A stretch of 22,338 bases of DNA from an uncultured Prevotella sp. (GCA_900769275.1 CAAGGA010000077.1:1-22338); one strand, 5' to 3'. Positions 1-8,075 are shown, numbered from the stretch's first letter. The notes: generated by a model from the sequence alone, not told the origin. Numbers and translations: made by a program.

Positions 1-468
1 AACATGAACGACCTCATCTTCCGTGGCAATATAGATGAGACAGAAGTGGGACTCCTCACTATCGGAGTGCCAATGAAGATAACTATCGGCGCATTGAAGG
101 ACGTTTCACTAAATGCTTCATTAGAGTATATCTCACCAAAAGCAGTGGAGGTAAACGGCGCAAACCAGTTTGAGATAAAGGCTGCCATCGACGTAAAAGG
201 CTCAAGAAGCCTGCGCTCAGGCTACAGTGCCAATGCAGAAATTGTACTTGAAAGCGTAAAGAACGTACTTACTGTGCCCGAGAGTGCCATCGAATTTGAA
301 GGAGACAGCACATTCGTATATATCGCAAAAGGCGAAGGAGACAGCAAGACATACGAACGTCATCCCGTCACCATCGGCATCAGCGATGGCATAAACATAG
401 AAATAAAGAAAGGTGTCACGGTCAAGGATGTCGTCCGCGGACCGCAGATTGTGGCAGAGAAAGAGTAA
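1..468 (+). CDS. Efflux RND/MacA-type periplasmic adaptor subunit, C-terminal fragment
   Basis: Periplasmic adaptor (membrane fusion protein) that would connect an inner-membrane efflux pump to a TolC-like channel. The frame is open from base 1, so the gene enters from outside the window and the ATG at position 4 is internal. The visible part starts with a segment (LIFRGNIDETEVG) typical of the beta-barrel domain of Bacteroidetes HlyD/AcrA/MacA adaptors. It continues with 'TVPESAIEFEGDSTFVYIA', the usual start of the membrane-proximal domain, and ends at a TAA after 'VAEKE'. The biotinyl-lipoyl and coiled-coil parts lie outside. The TolC-like gene follows on the same strand after 172 bases, the usual order in Bacteroidetes efflux operons. 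Whether the pump is an ABC (MacB-like) or RND type cannot be told from here; the substrate is unknown. Confidence 0.85.
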   Translation, partial: NMNDLIFRGNIDETEVGLLTIGVPMKITIGALKDVSLNASLEYISPKAVEVNGANQFEIKAAIDVKGSRSLRSGYSANAEIVLESVKNVLTVPESAIEFEGDSTFVYIAKGEGDSKTYERHPVTIGISDGINIEIKKGVTVKDVVRGPQIVAEKE

Positions 469-488
469 TAATGCGTCATACGGTTTTA

Positions 489-634
489 GGTTGTGGGTCG
501 TTGGTTAGTAATGTTTTTCCAATGGAGTCTTCCGCAAGAAGCAATGGTAACTCAACCGAAAACCAACAACCAGGTACTACAACCAAACAACCAAACAACT
601 GAACAACCAAACAACCAAACAACTGAACAACTGA
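489..634 (+). repeat. A/C-rich 24-bp tandem repeat with G/T-rich complement in the TolC leader
   Basis: Positions 579-602 and 603-626 are two identical 24-base units built from caaccaaa blocks, followed by a partial third unit (acaactga, 627-634) that ends seven bases before the TolC-like ATG. An imperfect complement, rich in G and T, lies at 489-508 against 551-571 (about 14 of 18 positions pair), so the leader RNA could fold with a loop of about 40 bases. No other gene is seen in this 172-base gap. Confidence 0.7.
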
Positions 635-640
635 AAGCCA

Positions 641-1957
641 ATGAAATCAATAGCATTGTCTGTCCTGATGTTGCTCGGAGCAACAGGGACATTTGCAGAA
701 GACTGGACTTTGAAACAGTGCATAGACCATGCGCTGGAACACAATATCAGCCTCAAACAACGTGAGAACGACTGTCGCAAGGAAGAGATACAAGTATCCA
801 CTGCACGTAACGCACAGTTGCCTGACCTCAACGCAGGAGCATCCCAGGACTTCTCTTTCGGCAGAAGTCTCGGCATGGACAACACCTACTCAAAGCGCAA
901 TACGAGCAGCACAGGCTTCTCGCTCAACACATCCGTGCCCATCCTTACGGGCAACCGCATACCAAACACTGTCAAACTCCACCAACTCAACCTCGAAGCT
1001 ACGAGGGCAGAACTGGAGAAAGCACGCAACGACATACGTATGCAGATAGCACAGCAGTACATCCAGATAGTCTATGACAAGGAGATTCTTGCCGTAGCAC
1101 TACGGCAGATAGCCATCGACTCTATGCAATGCGCCCGCCTTACAGAAATGGAAAAGCACGGAAAAGCCACACTTACCGATGTACTGCAGCAGCAATCAAC
1201 AATGGCTCAGAGCCGTCTCACCGCTACACAGGCTGAAAACTCCTATCGTCTTGACCTGCTCGCATTGTCACAACTACTGGAACTTCCCTCACCAGACGGC
1301 TTTTCCATCGCCACGCCGGCATTGAACTCAGACCAAAGTATCATCACTGCCATCAACCCAGAGATGATTTTCTCAGAAGCCGTTGCCGTAAAACCAGAGG
1401 TGGCTGCCAACATATCGCGACTGAAAGCCGCTGACAAAAGCATCCTCATCGCCAAAGCAGACCTCTACCCTACCCTCTCTTTCGGTGCAGGGTTAGGTAC
1501 TAACTACTACAATTCATCGGGTATGGACAACGATGGCTTTAGCAGTCAGATGAAGAACAACTTCTCGCAGTCTATACGTTTCTCGCTCAATGTGCCCATA
1601 TTCAACCGTCTCTCCACAAGGAACAACATCCGTGCGGCACGCATAGAGAAAGAAAACCAGCAGTTAGCTCTCGACAATGTGAAAAAGACCCTCTACAAAG
1701 AAATACAACAGGTCTATTACAACACCGTGGCAGCCGAAGCAAAATATGAGCGAAGCAAGCAGGCACAGGTGACAAGTCAGGATGCCTTCAACCTCACACA
1801 GGCAAAGTATGAGAACGGCAAAGCCACAATCACAGAGTTCAACGAAGCAAAGAACAACATGATGAAAGCCGACAGCGACCTAATCCAAGCACGCTACGAA
1901 CTCGTCTTCCAGAAGGCTCTCATTGACTTCTACCGAGGAAAAGAACTTGTATTCTGA
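641..1957 (+). CDS. TolC family outer-membrane efflux protein
   Basis: Outer-membrane channel that forms the exit duct of a tripartite efflux system. The 438-residue protein begins with a signal peptide (about residues 1-19, ending TGTFA). It then shows the two-fold OEP pattern: 'WTLKQCIDHALEHNISLKQ' at the start of the first half, long amphipathic alpha-helices rich in A, Q and E, and a second-half strand segment 'LYPTLSFGAGLGTNYY'. The length is normal for the family (about 420-500). The chosen ATG directly precedes a clear signal sequence. It lies downstream of the adaptor gene on the same strand, so the two are probably co-transcribed. The inner-membrane pump gene is not between them and not directly downstream; it may lie upstream of the window. 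A terminator at 2083-2142 ends the unit. Confidence 0.9.
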   Translation: MKSIALSVLMLLGATGTFAEDWTLKQCIDHALEHNISLKQRENDCRKEEIQVSTARNAQLPDLNAGASQDFSFGRSLGMDNTYSKRNTSSTGFSLNTSVPILTGNRIPNTVKLHQLNLEATRAELEKARNDIRMQIAQQYIQIVYDKEILAVALRQIAIDSMQCARLTEMEKHGKATLTDVLQQQSTMAQSRLTATQAENSYRLDLLALSQLLELPSPDGFSIATPALNSDQSIITAINPEMIFSEAVAVKPEVAANISRLKAADKSILIAKADLYPTLSFGAGLGTNYYNSSGMDNDGFSSQMKNNFSQSIRFSLNVPIFNRLSTRNNIRAARIEKENQQLALDNVKKTLYKEIQQVYYNTVAAEAKYERSKQAQVTSQDAFNLTQAKYENGKATITEFNEAKNNMMKADSDLIQARYELVFQKALIDFYRGKELVF

Positions 1958-1990
1958 GCGAAGGAAGAATCAAAAAAAGACGTTGAAACA

Positions 1991-2075
1991 ATCCTGAAGG
2001 ATGCAGAAATAGTCCGGAACGGACGCAGAAATAGTCCTGAAGGATGCAGAAATAGTCCGGAACGGACGCAGAAAC
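1991..2075. repeat. Tandem array of four mini-hairpin units (two 42-43 bp dimers)
   Basis: Two alternating units, each about 20-22 bases, are repeated twice. Type A contains atcctgaaggat (1991-2002; again in 2033-2053 as gtcctgaaggat). Type B contains gtccggaacggac (2012-2024 and 2055-2067). Each unit ends in gcagaaat/gcagaaac. Every unit folds on itself with a 4-5 bp stem and a GAA/TGAA-type loop. The array sits between the convergent TolC-like and rhodanese genes. Confidence 0.85.
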
Positions 2076-2082
2076 ATACAAC

Positions 2083-2142
2083 AGGCGGGTTCTGTAAATC
2101 TTCCAATTCTATGTCGGAGGATATAACAGAGTTCGCCTTTTT
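2083..2142 (+). terminator. Intrinsic terminator of the efflux unit
   Basis: The plus-strand RNA pairs aggcgggttctgt (2083-2095) with acagagttcgcct (2126-2138), a 13-bp stem with three G-U wobbles, followed by a run of five Ts (2138-2142). The wobbles pair only in the plus-strand RNA, so the structure is oriented for the TolC-like gene. The loop of about 30 bases is long, but part of it (cttcc/ggagg) can pair too. Confidence 0.55.
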
Positions 2143-2178
2143 GTATTATATCCCATCGGTCATAACATGACAATGACG

Positions 2179-2565
2179 TTATCTGACCGTTTCCTTTCCT
2201 GCGCTAATCCATCCTGTAATACCACTGTCGAGTTCCTTCACCTTGTATCCCTTTGCAGCAAGAATTCCAGCCGCCTTCTTGCTGCGCCTTCCACTGCGGC
2301 AATACACCGCAATAGTTTTATCTTTAGGCAGGAGTGCCGTTGCCTTTGACTCGAAATCGTCTCCCGTCACATCAATATTTACGGCATGAGCGATATGTCC
2401 TTCAGCATACTCTTCAATGGTACGGGCATCAAGTCTGACTACAGATGTATCGGAAATGAGCCGTTCAAAGTCCTCCGTATTAAGGCTTTCAAAGTCTTTG
2501 TCCTGTGCTGTGCAGCCCATGATGCTACACAATGCGACTGTGAGTATCGAAAATAGATTTTTCAT
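2179..2565 (-). CDS. Rhodanese-like domain lipoprotein
   Basis: Small single-domain rhodanese (sulfurtransferase family) that would handle a persulfide on its active cysteine in the periplasm or at the outer membrane. A signal peptide runs to 'SIMGC' (Cys18), which resembles a lipobox. The rhodanese fold follows with 'VVRLDARTIEEYAEGHIAHAVNI' and the active-site loop C89-R-S-G-R-R-S, with the catalytic cysteine present. The start is the ATG at 2565: an upstream in-frame TTG would only add MEY in front of a good signal sequence. The product is 128 residues, normal for the single-domain type. It is the last of four minus-strand genes, 114 bases after the phosphatase gene, and converges with the efflux unit. 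The physiological substrate cannot be inferred. Confidence 0.85.
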   Translation of the reverse strand: MKNLFSILTVALCSIMGCTAQDKDFESLNTEDFERLISDTSVVRLDARTIEEYAEGHIAHAVNIDVTGDDFESKATALLPKDKTIAVYCRSGRRSKKAAGILAAKGYKVKELDSGITGWISAGKETVR

Positions 2566-2679
2566 ATATTCCAAGTTTTCTTATGGTAGATGTATTGGTT
2601 CCAGATAATCTTCACTATCTTATTGTCCGCCCGTTAATGTGTCTTTGCCTGTAATCTCTACTACATTATAGTCTTCCCG

Positions 2680-3459
2680 TTACTGCGCCTTTTCCCTGTT
2701 TACCACAATGTCAAGCAACTGCCTGTAGTTCGACAGACTGTTGGCGGCAATCACGCCCGATGGCTCTGTAAAACTGAGACTTTTTCCGTTGGCTGAGGAG
2801 ATGAAACCACCAGCCTCCGTCAGTATAAGCGAGGCGGCGGCATAATCCCACGGGCTAAGCAGATACTCGAAATACAACTCACACCGTCCCATAGCCAAAT
2901 AACACAACTCTGGCGCACAGGCTCCAAAACGGCGAATGTCGTTACACTTTGCGAATGTCTCAAGAACGATCTCCGAGCACACTTGCGCATACTCCTTATG
3001 ATATACAGGCAGGGCAGTACACATAATAGCATTGCTGAAAGGGCGTTCCGACACGTGAATCCTCTTGCCGTTGAGGTACGCCCCCTTGCCTTTCTCCGCA
3101 TAGAAGCATTCTTCGGTGCGAGGAATATACACTACCCCCATTATCATCTCTTCGCCATGTTTCAGTCCTACGCAAATGGCACACTGGTCTATGCCGCGAC
3201 TATAGTTGGCGGTGCCGTCAATGGGATCGATAATCCATGTGTACTCGTGCCCCATATCATTTATATCCTTTTCCTCACACAGGAAGCCCGACTCAGGCAT
3301 CGCTTTTGAAAGTCTGTCACACAGGAAGTTCTGCACGGCAACATCCGATGATGTCACAATGTTCTCGCAGCCTCCCTTCTGTTCTATCTCAAACCCGTCG
3401 ATGACCATCAGTCCCGAGGCATCATTGACTATTCCTATCAGTTCTCCTATAGTTATCAT
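2680..3459 (-). CDS. Inositol monophosphatase family protein (SuhB/CysQ-like)
   Basis: Metal-dependent phosphatase acting on small sugar or nucleotide phosphates in the cytoplasm. At 259 residues it has the family's usual length. The Mg-binding signature is complete: acidic pair E62-E63 after 'SGFLC', the D78-P-I-D81-G-T motif, and the C-terminal W204-D205-Y-A-A-A with 'EAGG' behind it. There is no signal peptide. The ATG at 3459 is 28 bases after the stop of the YjbQ-family gene, so the two are probably one operon. Members of this superfamily include inositol-1-phosphatases, 3'(2'),5'-bisphosphate nucleotidases and fructose-1,6-bisphosphatases; the sequence alone does not decide which. The N-terminal helix region is ordinary for the family. 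Confidence 0.85.
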   Translation of the reverse strand: MITIGELIGIVNDASGLMVIDGFEIEQKGGCENIVTSSDVAVQNFLCDRLSKAMPESGFLCEEKDINDMGHEYTWIIDPIDGTANYSRGIDQCAICVGLKHGEEMIMGVVYIPRTEECFYAEKGKGAYLNGKRIHVSERPFSNAIMCTALPVYHKEYAQVCSEIVLETFAKCNDIRRFGACAPELCYLAMGRCELYFEYLLSPWDYAAASLILTEAGGFISSANGKSLSFTEPSGVIAANSLSNYRQLLDIVVNREKAQ

Positions 3460-3487
3460 GCTTTTCCCAATGCTTTAGGACGTTCTT

Positions 3488-3901
3488 TTATTCATAGATA
3501 GTTGCCACTATCCTGCGTGTGCCGCCATAATCACGAAACTCGCAGAGGTAGATGCCCTGCCAAGTGCCGAGGTTCAGTTGTCCATCGGAGATTGGGATGG
3601 TAAGGCTGACACCGAACAAAGAGCACTTTGCATGTGCAGGCATATCGTCCGCCCCTTCGAGTACATGTTCATAATAAGGCTCATTTTCTGGCACTAAACG
3701 GTTCATTATCCTCTCCATGTCACCACGCACGTCAGGATCAGCATTCTCATTGACGCTCAGCGCACACGATGTGTGCTTTACAAAGAGGTTCAGCAATCCT
3801 GTTTTAGGCAACGGCAGGGGAAGGTTTGACATTATCTCATGTGTCACAAGATGGCATCCCCTACGCTTTGCAGACAGTGTAAATTCCTTTTGTCGAATCA
3901 T
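3488..3901 (-). CDS. yjbQ: YjbQ family protein (secondary thiamine-phosphate synthase-like, UPF0047)
   Basis: Short cytoplasmic enzyme-like protein of 137 residues, the standard size for COG0432/UPF0047. The family signatures are all visible: 'HTSCALSVNENADPDVRGDM' (residues 43-62), 'EGADDMPAHAKCSL' (82-95) with the conserved histidine, and 'LGTWQGIYLCEFRD' (111-124). Family members from other bacteria show weak thiamine-phosphate synthase activity, hence the name, but the true role is not settled. The gene lies 74 bases after the small winged-helix gene, a gap that contains an 11-bp perfect hairpin, and 28 bases before the inositol-phosphatase-family gene. The ATG at 3901 is the only start that includes the normal N-terminal strand. 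Confidence 0.9.
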   Translation of the reverse strand: MIRQKEFTLSAKRRGCHLVTHEIMSNLPLPLPKTGLLNLFVKHTSCALSVNENADPDVRGDMERIMNRLVPENEPYYEHVLEGADDMPAHAKCSLFGVSLTIPISDGQLNLGTWQGIYLCEFRDYGGTRRIVATIYE

Positions 3902-3930
3902 TTATATCACTCTCTTACGAGATTAAAGCA

Positions 3931-3965
3931 TTTGCCACCTTATGACAAACTCAAAAGGTGGCAAA
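3931..3965. terminator. 11-bp perfect hairpin between winged-helix gene and yjbQ
   Basis: tttgccacctt (3931-3941) pairs perfectly with aaggtggcaaa (3955-3965) across a 13-base loop. It lies just after the stop of the winged-helix gene and 30 bases ahead of yjbQ. No good T-run follows on either strand, so it may be a weak terminator, an mRNA end stabiliser or an attenuator. Confidence 0.4.
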
Positions 3966-3975
3966 ACGGACAACA

Positions 3976-4155
3976 TTACTCTGCGGGAGCCCATTTGCAA
4001 CGAACGGGAGAGACAATCGCGCCTTCTTCCTTCAACTGCTTCATTGCCTTATCCACTTCCTTGCGGTCGAGTCCGCTAAGTTCTGCTATCTTACCTGCGT
4101 TTAGAGGCTGACCTGCCTCTTTCATTGTTGCCAATACTTTTTCTTTATTCTCCAT
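3976..4155 (-). CDS. Small winged-helix (MarR-like) DNA-binding protein
   Basis: A 59-residue protein starting at the ATG at 4155 (MENKEKVLATMKEAGQP) and ending WAPAE followed by TAA. The pattern is a minimal winged helix: a first helix 'KEKVLATMKEAG', then 'LNAGKIAELSGLDRKEVDKA' as helix-turn-helix, 'MKQLKEEGAI' as the recognition-helix end, and 'VSPVRCKWAPAE' as the wing. Single-domain proteins of this kind are frequent in Prevotella and relatives and are usually annotated as transcriptional regulators; what they regulate is not known to me. A TAACTTTG box lies about 30 bases upstream, so it probably has its own promoter. It precedes yjbQ on the same strand. It lacks any dimerisation extension seen in full MarR proteins. 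Confidence 0.75.
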   Translation of the reverse strand: MENKEKVLATMKEAGQPLNAGKIAELSGLDRKEVDKAMKQLKEEGAIVSPVRCKWAPAE

Positions 4156-4184
4156 TTTGTTCTTGATTTTGGGTTATGGTATGG

Positions 4185-4192
4185 CAAAGTTA
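4185..4192 (-). promoter_or_regulatory. Bacteroidetes -7 promoter box for the winged-helix gene
   Basis: Read on the minus strand the sequence is TAACTTTG, an exact match to the Bacteroidetes sigma-ABfr -7 consensus TAnnTTTG. It lies 30 bases upstream of the ATG at 4155. A T-rich tract precedes it, but no clear -33 TTTG is seen at the right distance. Confidence 0.5.
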
Positions 4193-4361
4193 GTCAAAAA
4201 AAAATCAGAATATTACGCACATCCATAAATATCTTTTGATATTTTAACGTGGGAGCTGGATGTTATTCAAGTCGTTGGACTCACGCTTATCCCAAATCAA
4301 TCATTAGGAATAGGGATAAAATTCATGATCTTTTCTCATCAATATTCGTGTTAAAAGAACA

Positions 4362-7300
4362 TTACTTCTTCACATACTTCTTGCCGTTGACAAGATACAA
4401 CCCCCGTGAGGCATTGCCACTGACCCTGCGACCCGTCAGGTCGTAGATGGCACTGCCGTCCATGGCTGAGGACTCCGGGGCATCGTGAACAGTTATGCCC
4501 GTGGTGTCACCGCCTTCATCGAAGAACAGCATTATCTTGGCACCCGATGCACCACTTGTCTTTATGTGCATGTATGACTTGTGCGCAGGGATGGTGACCG
4601 ACTGACCAGCAGCAATCGACCAGTACTTACCGCCAGAGATGATATAGTTGGTGTACGTGTCTGTGCCTACGGTCTCCGTGGAAGAGATTGTACGTGACTC
4701 CTCCGTCACACATTCCATGATGTTGTCCACTGGCTTAGTGATTGTCTTCTCACCTATTCTGTAGTAAAAGTCTTTAGGCGACTTCTGGTCCGAGGTGTAT
4801 GCGCGCATCAACACACCAGTGTTGGCAGGGATGTATGTGCCGTCCGTGCCGTCTGTTGCTCCGCAATTGATGCTACTCATGATGATGCCCGTCACCTTCT
4901 CTCCTGTCGTCGGGTCTGTGTAATCGAAGTCCGACACCTTGCCTGTGAACGCTATGACGGAAGGTTTACCGAGCGCATCATTCCAGTTATTGTTATCATC
5001 CTGCAAATCCACATCAAACTCGCGCGACAATGTTCCGAACTTCGTGCTGATAGTGGGGAACGTTATCTTGTATGTTATCTGACTGCCGAACTTCGTCCAA
5101 CTATCCTTGTAGTTCTGTTCCTTTGACTTTGCCACGTAAATATTCTGCGTGCCGAGAAACTCATTATAGTCTTCGCCAAGTCCGAAACGCGCGGTGGAGA
5201 GTTCGTTCGTCCCCACATTCTCCCAGTCGGTGAAGAAGACGCTTTTGATGTTTGAGGTTTTTGTTCCGTCAGACCTCTTCTTGTAAAAGGCGCACGAGCC
5301 TACGTACTCGATAGGACCACGAAGGATTATCTCCTCTACTTTCTCGCTGATGTCCTCGAAAGCATAGTCGGCTATCATGGACACCTTGTACTCCTTACCG
5401 TTGAGGCTTACCTTTTTCGGTATCACGCAACTTGTCTTCGTAGAACTTGACTTCAGTATGCTCACCGACTCTTCCGACATGGGGAGGTACTCGTTATTCC
5501 CCTCTTCAATGGATGTCTGAATCTTACAATTCTTCCAGTAACAGGTGTCTGCTCCATACATACCCTCATTGCCGTTCTTGCGCACGTTGATGACGAGATT
5601 TTTGTTCTTGTCTTTGTCAAGGAAGTCCTCCGCACTGGTATTCTTGTTGCCAAAGGCATTGGCTCCTATATTTGCAGCAGAAATTGGCTCGTCCCCAAGG
5701 AAGGTGATGCTATTGAGGTTGTTGCAGGCATAGAAAGCCTGAACTCCTATCTTTTCTATTTTCTTCGGCAGTGTTATGTTGGTCAGTTGCGAGCACGACA
5801 CGAATGCCATCTTGCCTATCTCGGTAAATGATGGTGAGAGCAGCGTTATGGTTTTGTTTGCCTTACCCGCAGGGAAGCAGAGGAGTTGGGTCTTGGTTTT
5901 GTTGGTCAGCATTCCGTCGATTGAGGCATATTTGGCATTTTTATCATCCACAGAGATGCATCTTAGGTTCTTGCTCAGCAGGAACGCCTGTGGATCCACC
6001 GATGTTACGGTTCCTGGAATGCGCACCGTGTCGAGATTGTTGCAGAGCAGGAACGCCTCCTTTTCTATCGTCTGCAGACCTTCGGGGAGGGTGATGGACT
6101 TCAAGCCGCAGTTTTGGAACACGCTGGCTCCAAGTGTCGTCAACTTTGAGCCACTTTCGAAGTTCACTTTCGTCAGGTTAGTACAACCATTGAATGCTGA
6201 TGCTCCGATGGTAGTTGTTGTTGCGGGAATATCGACCTCGGTGAGTTGCGTAAGGTTTCTGAAACATCCTTCTCCAATAGTCTGTAACTGACATCCTACG
6301 CCGAAACTTACAGTAGTAAGGTTGGTGCAGTTGGAGAAACAACTTTTTGAGAGGCTATTTAGGCGTGAACCAGCTTCAAAACTGATGGATTTGAGTCCGT
6401 TTGGAAAGGCGGCCATACCTATTGTGGTGACACTGGCAGGGATAGTTATCTCCGTGATACCTGTCGAGCCGCCTAATGCACTATTTCCTATCTCCGTTAT
6501 TGATGGAGGTAGTGTAATACTCTTCAATTTTGGGCAATTGGAAAAAAAATAGTTATTCAGCGTTTCCAACTTGCATTCTTCGGCAAATTCCACTTCTGTT
6601 AAGTTAGTTAACGACGCAAAGGGGTGGATGCCTGTTCCCTCCAAATTCTTGCCAACGATTAATTTATTTATATTATTATTTGAAAATCCACTATTTTCGA
6701 TATATTTCACTGAGTCTGGTATTGTTAGAGTCCCACTTAATTTACTTCCATAAAAAGCATACGTTCCTATTCTTTTGACATTCCCCAAATCAATACTTGT
6801 GACTCTTGAGAATTGGAATGCTTGAGATCCAATAAAGGTAGTTGCAGAAGGTACTTTGTAATCTCTCGCCCTTGTTGTAGGATACACCAGCAATGTGTCC
6901 AATCCATGAGTAAACAATACTCCGGCTGTATCGGTTTTATAATACTCATTGTCTTTATCAACTGTGATTTTTGATAGGTTACCACAATTAACAAGAATTC
7001 CTGCCCCAATACTTTTGACTTTTTTGCCTATAGATATCTCGGTAATGTTACTGCAAGATGTAAAAGCACAACTCTTGATGGTATCTATATTATCATGTAA
7101 CTTTATTGATTTCATTTGACAAAGCTTGAAAGCCGCCTGTTCAATAGTTGTAACACCCTCGTCAATGGTAACTGTATCAGTTTCTGCGTATTTTGCACGC
7201 GGCACCTTGTGTAGTATGGTGCCGTCTTTGGAATATAAGATACCGTCCTTACTTGAAAATACCGTATTACCATCAGCAACTATAAATTCTTTAAGAGAAC

Positions 7301-8075
7301 GCGCATTAGTAAAAATTCCACCGGTAGTGTGGTCTTTCACTATTTTGGTAACGGTACTTGGAATTCTTATAGTTTCAACTTCTACACCAAAGTAAACAAG
7401 CAGACTGGTAATGCCTTCTGGAATTTTGACGTTGGTATTCGGGCTTATGCCTCCATTCTCGTCTTGTTTATAGTCAGATACTATCCAAAGCGATCTTGTC
7501 CCCGAACATGACAAATTAGTATATAACATCGTTTTCGTATCATCAACTTCAAAGTAATTATTATTCTTGGCTATAGTTATTTCCCGGAGATCGCGGGGGG
7601 GGTATGTCACATTTACCCAATTACTTAGAGTACTTGGAAAATGCAGTGCTGTCACGCGAGAATTTAAGACTGACGTACTTGCAAAATGGGTAACCCCCTC
7701 GGAAAAAGTCAATTCCCCATTCACTTTTGAAAAAGAATTTACTGCTTTTGTCACTACATACGTTCTTGGAATATCACCTCCAACTTCGTAGGTAACCTCT
7801 CCAGGTACTATAACATTACCTGATGTGGTCCCTGTGAGATAACTGAAAGAATAAACTTCTACCGTTCCGAGATTATCTGCATCAACATATTCCGTGAGTA
7901 TCTTGAACTTGAAGCAGGCAAGTTCAGCCTGTGACATGTCATTTTCTACAAGTTTTCCGTTTGCATCGTAAAGTATCGTCTTGCCTGATGTCGGGGTGAT
8001 GATGTCATCCACTGCCGCACGTGATATCACGGAAATCATGACGAACAGACAAAAGAAAAATATTCTCTGTTTCAT
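4362..8075 (-). CDS. BspA-type leucine-rich-repeat surface protein with T9SS-like C-terminal tail
   Basis: A 1237-residue secreted protein. A signal peptide covers about residues 1-21 (MKQRIFFFCLFVMISVISRA). From about residue 85 to 730 there are many LRR_5/BspA repeats with the pattern 'L..I.LP..v..IG..AF..C..L', for example 'SIGAGILVNCGNLSKITV' and 'TIGASAFNGCTNLTKV'. A further repeat block follows near 860-950, then a beta-rich region. The C-terminus (IYDLTGRRVSG...GLYLVNGKKYVKK) resembles the sorting tail of type IX secretion cargo. Such proteins are often adhesins or host/fibre-binding proteins; the ligand here is unknown. It lies 34 bases after the broken small gene and probably shares its promoter. 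Base composition changes abruptly near 6540, and a run of eight Cs on the coding strand (7595-7602) falls near residue 159. Confidence 0.85.
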   Translation of the reverse strand: MKQRIFFFCLFVMISVISRAAVDDIITPTSGKTILYDANGKLVENDMSQAELACFKFKILTEYVDADNLGTVEVYSFSYLTGTTSGNVIVPGEVTYEVGGDIPRTYVVTKAVNSFSKVNGELTFSEGVTHFASTSVLNSRVTALHFPSTLSNWVNVTYPPRDLREITIAKNNNYFEVDDTKTMLYTNLSCSGTRSLWIVSDYKQDENGGISPNTNVKIPEGITSLLVYFGVEVETIRIPSTVTKIVKDHTTGGIFTNARSLKEFIVADGNTVFSSKDGILYSKDGTILHKVPRAKYAETDTVTIDEGVTTIEQAAFKLCQMKSIKLHDNIDTIKSCAFTSCSNITEISIGKKVKSIGAGILVNCGNLSKITVDKDNEYYKTDTAGVLFTHGLDTLLVYPTTRARDYKVPSATTFIGSQAFQFSRVTSIDLGNVKRIGTYAFYGSKLSGTLTIPDSVKYIENSGFSNNNINKLIVGKNLEGTGIHPFASLTNLTEVEFAEECKLETLNNYFFSNCPKLKSITLPPSITEIGNSALGGSTGITEITIPASVTTIGMAAFPNGLKSISFEAGSRLNSLSKSCFSNCTNLTTVSFGVGCQLQTIGEGCFRNLTQLTEVDIPATTTTIGASAFNGCTNLTKVNFESGSKLTTLGASVFQNCGLKSITLPEGLQTIEKEAFLLCNNLDTVRIPGTVTSVDPQAFLLSKNLRCISVDDKNAKYASIDGMLTNKTKTQLLCFPAGKANKTITLLSPSFTEIGKMAFVSCSQLTNITLPKKIEKIGVQAFYACNNLNSITFLGDEPISAANIGANAFGNKNTSAEDFLDKDKNKNLVINVRKNGNEGMYGADTCYWKNCKIQTSIEEGNNEYLPMSEESVSILKSSSTKTSCVIPKKVSLNGKEYKVSMIADYAFEDISEKVEEIILRGPIEYVGSCAFYKKRSDGTKTSNIKSVFFTDWENVGTNELSTARFGLGEDYNEFLGTQNIYVAKSKEQNYKDSWTKFGSQITYKITFPTISTKFGTLSREFDVDLQDDNNNWNDALGKPSVIAFTGKVSDFDYTDPTTGEKVTGIIMSSINCGATDGTDGTYIPANTGVLMRAYTSDQKSPKDFYYRIGEKTITKPVDNIMECVTEESRTISSTETVGTDTYTNYIISGGKYWSIAAGQSVTIPAHKSYMHIKTSGASGAKIMLFFDEGGDTTGITVHDAPESSAMDGSAIYDLTGRRVSGNASRGLYLVNGKKYVKK

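Noticed and set aside
579..634. Possible CRISPR-like array
   Set aside because: The units are directly tandem with no spacers, as are those at 1991-2075 and 8661-8696; no cas genes are present.
493..765. 90-residue plus-strand frame in the TolC leader
   Set aside because: It translates the A/C-rich tandem repeat (NNQTTEQ-type) and runs into the TolC-like gene in another frame.
1970..2173. 67-residue minus-strand frame with FRTISAS repeats
   Set aside because: It is only a translation of the mini-hairpin tandem repeat and the efflux terminator, with no start context or protein-like composition.
2157..2189. cggtcataac / gttat-ctgaccg hairpin over the rhodanese stop codon
   Set aside because: The stem is bulged and no T-run follows on the minus strand; it may be structural but does not support a terminator call.
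4287..4319. ttatccc/gggataa hairpin as terminator of the LRR gene
   Set aside because: It has a seven-base stem with a long loop and no T-run on either strand; too weak to call.
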